Assembly (NCBI RefSeq): GCF_025319965.1
Contig: NZ_CP012549.1
Coordinates: 682,001-746,000, forward strand
DNA from: Campylobacter sp. RM16187
GTDB taxonomy: Bacteria; Campylobacterota; Campylobacteria; Campylobacterales; Campylobacteraceae
DNA length: 64,000 bases
Reading direction: 5' to 3'
Shown here: piece after piece, positions 8,993-16,351 of the stretch
Layout of the letters: each line of letters begins with the position of its first letter
How positions within the stretch are numbered: the first letter of the stretch is position 1
Notes under the pieces: generated by a model
The model's database searches: none
Told to the model about the DNA's origin: nothing
What the model saw: the letters and a program-made list of their open reading frames with translations, nothing else
Program-made: the position numbers and the translations under genes

Positions 8993-9385
8993 ATGATATC
9001 TCCGTTTTTAGTCTTAGCTTTAGGTGTATTTTTGATAGTAGCCGAACTACTTATAGGATCATTTTTTATAATGTTTTTTGGCCTAGGATTTTTGATAGTA
9101 GGAGTTTTTGGATTTTTTATAGATATGCTCTGGTATCATCAAATTTTACTTGCAGCTATTATATCCGTCATCCTGCTTTTTACCCTAAAAAAGCCTATAA
9201 AAGATAAATTTTATAACTCTAAAAACGAAGTTAAAGATGATTTTTTAAACGAAAGTGGAATGGGAGAAGTAAAAGAGGGTAAGATTTATTTCAAAGGAAC
9301 CCTTTGGAGCTATGATGGGGAGCTAAAAGATGGAGAAAAGGTTCAGGTAATTGGAACTAAAGGAAATAAGGTTATATTGAAATAA
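8993..9385 (+). CDS. NfeD-family membrane protein, short form
   Basis: 130 residues: two or three hydrophobic segments (about 3-42 and 48-66), then a soluble C-terminal beta domain (GMGEVKEGKIYFKGTLWSY ... KVQVIGTKGNKVILK) that reads as the OB-fold of NfeD proteins (G..G.a...L.P.G.v...G..w.A). No ClpP-like protease part is present, so it is the short type that pairs with SPFH proteins. It follows the SPFH gene by 17 bases and is presumably its complex partner. Confidence 0.85.
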   Translation: MISPFLVLALGVFLIVAELLIGSFFIMFFGLGFLIVGVFGFFIDMLWYHQILLAAIISVILLFTLKKPIKDKFYNSKNEVKDDFLNESGMGEVKEGKIYFKGTLWSYDGELKDGEKVQVIGTKGNKVILK

Positions 9386-9452
9386 TTTGCTACTTTATCA
9401 TATTTAAAACCATTTTTAGCTACACTTTTGCAAATTTAAACAAAGGAAAATT

Positions 9453-10505
9453 TTGGCAAGACTTAGTGTAGATGAAGCTATAAATTTGATAGAAAATGCC
9501 GAGCTTAACGAGCTTGGAGCTATGGCGCTAGCCAAAAAGCGAGAGCTTCATCCTGAAAAAATCACAACTTTTATCGTCGATAGAAACATAAATTATACCA
9601 ACGTTTGCTGGGTTGATTGTAAATTTTGCGCATTTTATCGCCATGCAAAAGAAGAAGATGCTTACGTGCTAAGCTTTGAAGAAATCGGGCAAAAGATAGA
9701 GGAGCTAATAGCCATAGGCGGTACGCAAATTCTCTTTCAAGGCGGCGTTCATCCTAAACTTAAGATCGACTGGTATGAAAATTTAGTCGAGTGGATCAGT
9801 AAAGCTTATCCGCAGATAACCATCCACGGGTTTTCGGCGATTGAGATTGATTACATCGCAAGAATTTCTAAAATTTCAACTCGCGAAGTTCTAGCCCGCT
9901 TAAAGCATAAAGGACTCTATTCGATCCCGGGGGCGGGCGCTGAGGTGCTAAGCGACAGAGTTAGAGACATCATAGCGCCCAAGAAATGCGACACCGCAAC
10001 TTGGCTAAAAATTCATAAAGAAGCCCACGAGCTTGGGGTAAAATCAACGGCAACGATGATGTTTGGCACGGTTGAGACGACTCGCGAGATAGTTGAACAC
10101 TGGCAGCACATCAGAGATCTGCAAGACCTCACAAGCGGCTTTAGAGCATTTATCCTGTGGAGCTTTCAAGGGCTAAATACCAAGCTAATCGCCGAGCAGC
10201 CGCAAATCGAAAAACAGTCATCAAATCGCTATTTAAGGCTGCTTGCGGTTTCAAGGCTATTTTTGGATAATTTTCAAAATATTCAAAGCAGCTGGGTCAC
10301 GCAAGGAAGCTACATCGGTCAGCTTGCGCTACTTTTTGGTGCAAACGATCTAGGCTCAACCATGATGGAAGAAAACGTCGTAAAGGCCGCAGGCGCAGCA
10401 TACAGGATGAATCAAGACGAGATGATAAATCTAATACGCGATGTAGGCGAAAAGCCTGCAAAACGCAATACAAATTACGATATATTGGAGAAATTCTACG
10501 AATGA
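9453..10505 (+). CDS. mqnC: Cyclic dehypoxanthine futalosine synthase, radical SAM
   Basis: 350 residues. Radical SAM enzyme that closes the ring of dehypoxanthine futalosine in the futalosine route to menaquinone, which Campylobacter uses in place of the Men pathway. The iron-sulfur motif is CWVDCKFC (CX3CX2C) at about residues 51-58, followed by FQGGVHP and GFSAIEI, typical of the MqnC/MqnE/CofH group. MqnC rather than MqnE is chosen from the length and NYTNVCWVDCKFCAFYR. TTG at 9453 is preceded by AAAGGA with good spacing. It overlaps the M16 gene by 4 bases, which starts the mqnC-M16-recG run also known in C. jejuni. Confidence 0.9.
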   Translation: MARLSVDEAINLIENAELNELGAMALAKKRELHPEKITTFIVDRNINYTNVCWVDCKFCAFYRHAKEEDAYVLSFEEIGQKIEELIAIGGTQILFQGGVHPKLKIDWYENLVEWISKAYPQITIHGFSAIEIDYIARISKISTREVLARLKHKGLYSIPGAGAEVLSDRVRDIIAPKKCDTATWLKIHKEAHELGVKSTATMMFGTVETTREIVEHWQHIRDLQDLTSGFRAFILWSFQGLNTKLIAEQPQIEKQSSNRYLRLLAVSRLFLDNFQNIQSSWVTQGSYIGQLALLFGANDLGSTMMEENVVKAAGAAYRMNQDEMINLIRDVGEKPAKRNTNYDILEKFYE

Positions 10506-11728
10506 AAGCTGTAAATTTAAAAGTTAAAAACACTCAAATTCCCGTTATCTTTGAAAGTTCAAAGGTTTTGCCTGTAGTTTATCTTAAGCTTATTTTTAAA
10601 GTTGCCGGAAGTTGCGAGGACTCACAAAATAGCGGTCTTGCAAATTTGGCGGCTAAAATTTTAAATGAAGGCACCCTTAGCGAAGGCACAAGTAGATTTG
10701 CTAAAGAGCTTGAAATAAGAGCTATCAATATGCATGCAAGCGCCGGATTTGAGACGATAAGTATAGAGCTGAATTGTTTAAAAGAGTATTTTGGCTTCGC
10801 CCTTAAAAAACTTCAAGAGCTGTTGAGAGAGCCGAATTTAACCGATGAAATTTTAAATAAGCTTAAAAAACTTACGATTGGTGAAATTTTAAGTAATGAA
10901 AACAACTATGACTATGTAGCCAAATCGGCTTTAAATGAGCTTTTGTATCCTAATACAGCTTTAGCAAATCAGACAACAGGCACTAAAGAGAGTATAGAAA
11001 AAATAACTATTGATGATGTCAAAAACTTCCTAAAAGCCCATCTTGATTTAGCAAATCTATTTGTAGTTTTTGGTGGAGATGTGGCTATGGATGAGCTAAA
11101 TTTAAGCCATATTTTGTCAAATTTGGAAAGCGGAAAGAAAAGGGTTCAAGGGAGAATAGAAACAAGTGAAAAAATGAGCGAAAAGCTTATCATTAAGCCA
11201 AGCGAGCAAGCATACGTATATTTTGGTGCTCCTTTTAGGGTGAATATAGAAGATAGATTTAAGGCTAGAGTGGCTACATTTATTTTGGGAGAGGGAGGAT
11301 TTGGCTCTAGGTTAATGGAGGAGATTCGTGTCAAGAGAGGACTTGCATATTCGGCTTATGCCAGATCGGGTTTTGTTCCTAGCCATTCTCAAATAGCAGG
11401 GTATCTGCAAACTAAAAACGAAAATAAAAATGAGGTCATGAGTGTAGTCAGAAGCGAATTTGAAAGATTTGTTAAAAACGGTGTAAGCGCCTATGAGTTG
11501 ACTCAGGCTAAGAAATTTTTACTAGGCTCAGAACCTCTCATGCAAGAGACTTTGCTCAATAGATTAAACATCGCTCAAAACGAATTTTACAATGGATTTA
11601 AGCTTGGGTATTTTAAAGAGGAGCTTAATAAAATTTCAAAACTAAAACTTAGCGAATTAAATGAATTTATTGCCGAGCATACGGAGATAACCAAGCTAAG
11701 TTTTGCTGTGCTGTATAATGAAATTTGA
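10502..11728 (+). CDS. M16-family peptidase-like protein, zinc site lost
   Basis: 408 residues with the two-domain M16 layout. Where active members have HxxEH (G.AHFLEHM.FKGT), this protein reads GLANLAAKILNEGT, so both histidines and the glutamate are gone and it cannot bind the catalytic zinc there. The C-terminal half keeps the RGLAYSAYA motif that carries the Arg/Tyr pair used in trans by heterodimeric M16 enzymes. It is therefore likely the non-catalytic subunit of a pair whose active partner is encoded outside this window. It sits between mqnC and recG, overlapping recG by 11 bases. Confidence 0.85.
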   Translation: MKAVNLKVKNTQIPVIFESSKVLPVVYLKLIFKVAGSCEDSQNSGLANLAAKILNEGTLSEGTSRFAKELEIRAINMHASAGFETISIELNCLKEYFGFALKKLQELLREPNLTDEILNKLKKLTIGEILSNENNYDYVAKSALNELLYPNTALANQTTGTKESIEKITIDDVKNFLKAHLDLANLFVVFGGDVAMDELNLSHILSNLESGKKRVQGRIETSEKMSEKLIIKPSEQAYVYFGAPFRVNIEDRFKARVATFILGEGGFGSRLMEEIRVKRGLAYSAYARSGFVPSHSQIAGYLQTKNENKNEVMSVVRSEFERFVKNGVSAYELTQAKKFLLGSEPLMQETLLNRLNIAQNEFYNGFKLGYFKEELNKISKLKLSELNEFIAEHTEITKLSFAVLYNEI

Positions 11729-13532
11729 CGCAAAAGATAAAGAAGACTTAAATAAAATCGGGATTTTTACTCTGCTTGATCTGGCTCTAAAAATCCCGAA
11801 AAACTACGACGATACCACGCTTACAAATACTCCTAAAGATGGTAGTGTGAGCGTGGAAGTGGAGATAAAAAACTCATATAGACAAAATGGGATTTTGCAT
11901 ATTGTAAGCTGGTGCGAAAGCTGGTCTACAAATATAAAGATAGTGATTTTTAATGCGAAAGCCTGGCACTTTGGAGCTTTTAAGCTCCATAAGAAAATAT
12001 ATATTAACGGCAAGTGTTCCTATGCTTTTGGCGGATGGCAGATAACAAATCCCAAGATTATCACTAAAATAAATGAAATATTACCCAAATACAAACTGAA
12101 TTTGCGCGATGATAGATTTCGCTCTTTGATCGATAAATATATCAAATTTGAAAATTTGATATTTGAGGGGCTAAGTCAAAACGAAGCCGAGTTTTTAACC
12201 AAAATTCACAAAAATGATGAAAATAGCGTAATTTTAATAGATGAATTAAATAAAAATGGGCTTGGGATTGAGATTTTGAAATTTGTAGAAATTTATAACT
12301 ATCTAAAAAAGTTAAGTGCCAAAAAGAGAAATTTTAAAGCAAACGATATAGAAATTTTTGATATTGTGGGATGGATAAGCTCTTTGCCCTTTAGCCTTAC
12401 AAACGATCAAGAAAAGGCTATAGCTGATATAAGGGCTGATTTTAGCGGCTTTGAGGCTAAAAGACGCGTTGTTATGGGTGATGTAGGAAGCGGCAAGACT
12501 GTTGTCATCCTTGCGTCTGCTTTGATGGTTTATCCAAAAACTGCCGTTGTGATGGCACCTACGTCTATCTTAGCCGAGCAAATTTATGATGAAGCTGTTA
12601 GGCTTTTGCCAAATTTTATGAAGATAAAACTTGTAAAAAGCGGCGAAAAAGAGCCTAAATTTGATGGTGTAAATTTAATAATAGGCACTCATGTACTGCT
12701 TTATAACGAGCTTCCAAAGGCAGCAGTCGTGATGATAGATGAGCAGCACCGATTCGGCTCAAACCAAAGAGAAAGGATAAATCAGCTAGCTAGGAATGGT
12801 GAAAGCTACGCTCATATTATTCAGTTTTCCGCTACGCCGATACCGCGCACGCTTAGCATGATACAAAGCTCGTTTGTGGAATTTAGTTTTTTAAAGCAGA
12901 TGCCTTTTAAAAAAACTATACATTCGCAAATTTTGCAAAGCGGGGATTTTGACTCGCTTTTAAGGCATATAAAAGAGCAAATTTCAAAAGGCAAGCAAGT
13001 TATCATCGTGTATCCGCTGGTTGAGATTAGTGAAGGCTCGACGTATCAGAGCTTGAGTGAAGCGCAGGGCTTTTGGCTTAAAAATTTTAAAAATGTCTTT
13101 GTGACGCACGGCAAGGACAGAGAAAAAGAGCAAATTTTGCGTGATTTTAAAGAGCGCGGCAACATCTTGCTTTCAACTACGGTTGTAGAGGTCGGTATAT
13201 CTTTGCCTCGGCTTGGCACTATCGTGGTAGTAGGGGCTGAGAGGCTTGGACTTGCCACGCTTCATCAACTTCGTGGCAGAGTAGGTAGGCAGGGTGGAGA
13301 GGGCTTTTGCTTTCTTTTTACCAAGCTTAAAAATCCGCCGGAGAGACTAAAGGAGTTCTGTGCTACTCTTGACGGATTTCAAATCGCCGAAATAGATCTT
13401 AAAAACCGTCAAAGTGGCGATATTTTGGGCGGAGCTTTTCAACATGGAGCTACTTTTGAATACTATGATTTTGAAGAGCATATTACTCAAAGTGCAAAAA
13501 AACGCCTACGTATGCAAACAAAAATGATTTAA
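11718..13532 (+). CDS. recG: ATP-dependent DNA helicase RecG
   Basis: 604 residues. Branched-DNA translocase that reverses stalled forks and processes Holliday junctions. An N-terminal wedge/OB part (about 1-190) is followed by helicase motifs: GDVGSGKT (Walker A), MAPTSILAEQ, IGTHVLL, DEQHRFG (motif II, DExH), SATPIPRTL (motif III), VEVGISLPRLG and QLRGRVGR (motif VI). It is shorter than E. coli RecG (693), in line with epsilonproteobacterial forms. The ATG at 11718 is chosen over an upstream TTG at 11703 because it gives MKFDAKDK and the common stop/start overlap with the M16 gene. Confidence 0.95.
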   Translation: MKFDAKDKEDLNKIGIFTLLDLALKIPKNYDDTTLTNTPKDGSVSVEVEIKNSYRQNGILHIVSWCESWSTNIKIVIFNAKAWHFGAFKLHKKIYINGKCSYAFGGWQITNPKIITKINEILPKYKLNLRDDRFRSLIDKYIKFENLIFEGLSQNEAEFLTKIHKNDENSVILIDELNKNGLGIEILKFVEIYNYLKKLSAKKRNFKANDIEIFDIVGWISSLPFSLTNDQEKAIADIRADFSGFEAKRRVVMGDVGSGKTVVILASALMVYPKTAVVMAPTSILAEQIYDEAVRLLPNFMKIKLVKSGEKEPKFDGVNLIIGTHVLLYNELPKAAVVMIDEQHRFGSNQRERINQLARNGESYAHIIQFSATPIPRTLSMIQSSFVEFSFLKQMPFKKTIHSQILQSGDFDSLLRHIKEQISKGKQVIIVYPLVEISEGSTYQSLSEAQGFWLKNFKNVFVTHGKDREKEQILRDFKERGNILLSTTVVEVGISLPRLGTIVVVGAERLGLATLHQLRGRVGRQGGEGFCFLFTKLKNPPERLKEFCATLDGFQIAEIDLKNRQSGDILGGAFQHGATFEYYDFEEHITQSAKKRLRMQTKMI

Positions 13533-13543
13533 AGGGGATGATG

Positions 13544-13759
13544 ATGCCATTTATAAATATTAGAGTAACCAAAGAAAATAACGAGCCTACGACAGAGCAA
13601 AAGCAAAAACTGATTGCCGGTGTAACTCAGCTAGTGGCGGAAATTTTAGGTAGGAGTAAGGCTTCGACAGTTGTGATAATAGATGAGGTTGATAGTGACA
13701 ACTACGGACTCGGCGGTGAAGCAATCACAAATTTAAGAGCTAAAAGCAGGATAAATTAA
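13544..13759 (+). CDS. 4-oxalocrotonate tautomerase family protein (DmpI-like)
   Basis: 71 codons. Tautomerases use the amino group of Pro1 after removal of Met, and here the third of three consecutive ATGs (13544) gives Met-Pro-Phe-Ile-Asn directly. The ribosome site AAAGGGG at 13531-13537 is best spaced for that ATG. The body (VTKENNEPTTEQKQKLI ... TVVIIDEVDSDNYGLGGE) follows the DmpI pattern of small tautomerases. The physiological substrate is unknown. It lies 11 bases after recG and is followed by a bidirectional terminator. Confidence 0.85.
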   Translation: MPFINIRVTKENNEPTTEQKQKLIAGVTQLVAEILGRSKASTVVIIDEVDSDNYGLGGEAITNLRAKSRIN

Positions 13760-13776
13760 GAGTAGGTTAAGATAGA

Positions 13777-13796
13777 AGAGCGGATCTTTCCGCTCT
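13777..13796. terminator. Bidirectional terminator between tautomerase and hpf
   Basis: Perfect 8-bp stem AGAGCGGA/TCCGCTCT with loop TCTT, between two converging genes. It is followed by AAATTTT on the plus strand and TCTATCTT on the minus strand. Confidence 0.75.
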
Positions 13797-13801
13797 AAAT
13801 T

Positions 13802-14329
13802 TTAATAAAGTCCAAATTTGCCATCAGTGCGCTTATATATTACACGCATCCTTGCGTCTATATCGTTAAATACGTAAAATTGCATTTCGCTATTTTTTAA
13901 CTTCTCTAAAGCATCTTCTATCTCAAGCGGTTTATAAAGCTCCAGCTCCATAGGTATAATTTCATCGACACCCTCCACAGGCTCATCTGCAATTCTGGCT
14001 CTTATCTCCTTGCCTTCGTCTTTGTTTTTGACCGTTGTCATCTTGTCGTGCTCTCTTCTTAGAACCTTTGAGGCGCGATCTACTGCCAAATCAACCGCTG
14101 CGTATAAATCTTTATCTTTTTGGCGTATTACTATAGTGTCTTTTCTTGCTAAATTTATCGCAAATTCGACTGAAAAGCCTTTTTTGCCATTTTTTTCATC
14201 CGCTGATATGACACAACGCCCTGAAATGATGTCGAGATTATATTTGCCAAGAGCGTCAAACGCATTCTCTACATAACCTTTTATAGAGTCTGTTAGTTCA
14301 AATTGTTTACCTACAATGCTTGTGTTCAT
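13802..14329 (-). CDS. hpf: Long-form ribosome hibernation promoting factor
   Basis: 175 residues. The N-terminal half (about 1-100) is the S30AE/HPF fold that fills the tRNA and mRNA channel (FELTDSIKGYVENAF, ISGRCVISADEKNG, DLYAAVDLAVDRASK). A linker leads to the C-terminal dimerisation tail MQFYVFNDIDARMRVIYKR and DGKFGLY, which makes 100S ribosome dimers in long HPFs. It is a single gene with its own promoter: an extended -10 (TGCTATAAT, minus strand) and AAAGGAG just before ATG. Confidence 0.93.
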   Translation of the reverse strand: MNTSIVGKQFELTDSIKGYVENAFDALGKYNLDIISGRCVISADEKNGKKGFSVEFAINLARKDTIVIRQKDKDLYAAVDLAVDRASKVLRREHDKMTTVKNKDEGKEIRARIADEPVEGVDEIIPMELELYKPLEIEDALEKLKNSEMQFYVFNDIDARMRVIYKRTDGKFGLY

Positions 14330-14352
14330 TATATGGCTCCTTTATTAGAAAT

Positions 14353-14371
14353 GTGCCATATTATAGCACAT
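14353..14371 (-). promoter_or_regulatory. hpf promoter with overlapping inverted repeat
   Basis: On the minus strand TGC-TATAAT (14360-14368) fits an extended -10 about 30 bases before the hpf ATG. The same stretch is an inverted repeat, TGTGC-N9-GCACA (14353-14371), that brackets the -10 box. It could be an operator, or a weak hairpin ending the prepilin operon, whose last stop is at 14373. Confidence 0.5.
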
Positions 14372-14372
14372 A

Positions 14373-14813
14373 TTAGAGCTTTTGGATAGTGCGTCTATGG
14401 AATCTAATAGGGGTATTTGTGATAGCTTGATTTGCTGTTACTGTAACATCAAGTATTACTGTGCCTTTAGACGCATCTGTGGATATAGCTGTACCGCAGC
14501 CATTAATGTCGCCAAAAATTTGTATGACATCAACTCTTATGTCAAATAGTCTATTTTCAGTATTGTCAGGAAACTTTATAGGTAAAAAATTTGCCCCAGG
14601 ACAGTTTGTAGCACTTAATTTGTTTTTATCAGATAATATTTTTTCTATAGTCATCTCTGTTGCACCTTGTGCTAAAAGCTCGGCTTGCTCCCTTAAAAAT
14701 ATATCGGTAGTATGTTTTGCTGTAGAAGTCGATAGACTAAGTGCAAATGCACCAAGGGTGGCTACTAAAACCATGAAAAATATCGCCATAACCATTGCAA
14801 ATCCGTGTCTCAT
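14373..14813 (-). CDS. PilX-like minor prepilin/pseudopilin
   Basis: 146 residues from ATG at 14813. The N-terminus RHGFAMVMAIFFMVLVATLGAFALS matches in spaced form the PilX/PilX_N pattern (G..LV.ALI.L...TLLG), a single hydrophobic helix without the Glu5 of major pilins. The rest is a small soluble domain with a Cys pair (TNCPGANF ... GCGTAIS). The ATG is chosen over an upstream ATG at 14837 because TAATG joins it to the preceding stop by one base, the same coupling seen for the previous pair. It is last in a run adhesin - prepilin - PilW-like - PilX-like, the usual kit of minor pilins that prime a type IV pilus or type II-like pseudopilus. Confidence 0.7.
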   Translation of the reverse strand: MRHGFAMVMAIFFMVLVATLGAFALSLSTSTAKHTTDIFLREQAELLAQGATEMTIEKILSDKNKLSATNCPGANFLPIKFPDNTENRLFDIRVDVIQIFGDINGCGTAISTDASKGTVILDVTVTANQAITNTPIRFHRRTIQKL

Positions 14814-15730
14814 TAGTATATCGCCTTTGTCTTGCATACGGTGGATTCCTCTTCGCCATTACCAAGTGACCTGCCAGCATCTCTTATACATAGTTTAAGC
14901 ACTATCATGCCATTTACTTCCGTAAAATTAAATCTGGTAACGTTTGTTGCAATTATAACACTGTTTGAATTTTTACCATTATATTGGTTGTTCTCTCCTA
15001 ATAACCATGGACGATAGTTGTAATGCAATATCAAATCAGAGTCGCCGTTAGCAGAAGGAGTTCCTGGAACAATAGCATAAGCTGTATGGAGTAAGTAATA
15101 ATACTCTGATATATTGGTTCCTGTATATGTAGGTATGGTTAAATTTGTAGTACTGCCTGTTGTAGTATTGACTATGCCTATAGAGTTTGCATTTACTTTA
15201 TCATAACCGAAAGATGTGTTAACATTAGCCCCTATACCTCTAAAGTATATTCCGACAGTGTTATTATCAAGCTTAGATTTTTCGTTTGTCAGATCCGATA
15301 TTGTATTGTCTGCTCTGGTTAAGTTGCTGCCCGGTGTTTCTATTTTTCCACCGCCACTACCTGATGTGGCTGGCGGAGTAGTATTCGTGTGTTGAAGATC
15401 TACAAAGCCGCTCCACCCACCGTCTTGAAAGCTTTCATAGCTATAGCTTATCCATTCTAGAATAGTGTAGTCTTGATTAAGTCCTGCATCAGAAGTAGAT
15501 ACAAATTCTCCCGTAGGCTTTCTGCCTATTGTGGATTCTTTTATACGAAACATTAGTCTTTTGGAAATTTGCTCTAAAACTATCTCTGTTTGAGCCTCAA
15601 GAGTGTTTATTGCTCTACTTTGTAAATATCCTCTGTATATATTTAGTATTATGTCCGTGCTTAGAATGGAGATAATACCTGTAATAACCAAAACTACTAT
15701 TAGTTCAAGAAGTGTAAAAGCTTTTTTCAT
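14813..15730 (-). CDS. PilW-like prepilin with N-terminal methylation motif
   Basis: 305 residues from ATG at 15730 (MKKAFTLLELIVVLV), which shares one base with the previous stop (TAATG). The prepilin signal has a short positive leader, cleavage before Phe with Ala at -1 rather than the more usual Gly, and Glu5, then a 20-residue hydrophobic helix. The large soluble domain is Ser/Thr/Asn/Gly-rich with a conserved-looking end (KLCIRDAGRSLG ... STVCKTKAIY) containing two cysteines. Size and position fit PilW or GspJ-type minor pilins. It may belong to the Cts (competence) pseudopilus of Campylobacter; see the operon note under findings. Confidence 0.75.
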   Translation of the reverse strand: MKKAFTLLELIVVLVITGIISILSTDIILNIYRGYLQSRAINTLEAQTEIVLEQISKRLMFRIKESTIGRKPTGEFVSTSDAGLNQDYTILEWISYSYESFQDGGWSGFVDLQHTNTTPPATSGSGGGKIETPGSNLTRADNTISDLTNEKSKLDNNTVGIYFRGIGANVNTSFGYDKVNANSIGIVNTTTGSTTNLTIPTYTGTNISEYYYLLHTAYAIVPGTPSANGDSDLILHYNYRPWLLGENNQYNGKNSNSVIIATNVTRFNFTEVNGMIVLKLCIRDAGRSLGNGEEESTVCKTKAIY

Positions 15731-16347
15731 TACCATGATCTTGTCTGTATGATAGGGCTATCGCCTATGTTTGCCGAATAAGCTCTAAGTATTATATTTA
15801 TATCTGGGCTGGCGTGTGCAGTCGTGTTTATTTCTATGACTTTAATGTTATTATTTGTAGCTCCTGTCATGTCTTTTTTATCAACCTGTGTTTTCATTGT
15901 CGCACTTACTACATTATCCCTGTTGTAAGTTGTGCTTTCTGGATTTACAGTAAATTTTAATCCTTCGCTATTGGCTTTATCGGAAAATGAACTTATACTT
16001 TTTTCCTCTGGAGAAGTTGCTGTTGAAGCTAAGCAACTATCGCCTGATTCAGTTGAAAATGCCCTTCTATTAGTTTCCGAAATTGAATTTTTTGTGTAAA
16101 AATTATTTGCAGAATCGCCACTAAAAATAGGGGTGGGTTTGCCTATAAGAGAAGTATTATTCACGCAGCCCCACGGTGCTTTAAGTATAAGAGCCATACG
16201 TGTTTTGGTATCCATTACACTTTGTTGGATTATGGCTGATGTATTGTTTTTTGCATTTTGCATTATTATAGTGGGAATAGATAAAAAAACTATTCCCATT
16301 ACTACGATAGAAATTACAAGCTCAAGCAAAGAAAACCCGCGCTTCAT
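15730..16347 (-). CDS. Prepilin-type protein (PilV/GspI/GspH-like)
   Basis: 205 residues. The N-terminus MKRGFSLLELVISIVVMG is a textbook type III/IV prepilin signal: short basic leader, Gly-Phe cleavage site, Glu5, hydrophobic helix. The soluble part is Ser/Thr/Asn-rich with two cysteines (WGCVNN, DSCLAS). It starts 4 bases after the stop of the giant adhesin-like gene and its stop overlaps the PilW-like start, so all four genes are probably one transcript. The exact minor-pilin class cannot be settled by eye. Confidence 0.78.
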   Translation of the reverse strand: MKRGFSLLELVISIVVMGIVFLSIPTIIMQNAKNNTSAIIQQSVMDTKTRMALILKAPWGCVNNTSLIGKPTPIFSGDSANNFYTKNSISETNRRAFSTESGDSCLASTATSPEEKSISSFSDKANSEGLKFTVNPESTTYNRDNVVSATMKTQVDKKDMTGATNNNIKVIEINTTAHASPDINIILRAYSANIGDSPIIQTRSW

Positions 16348-16351
16348 ATTA

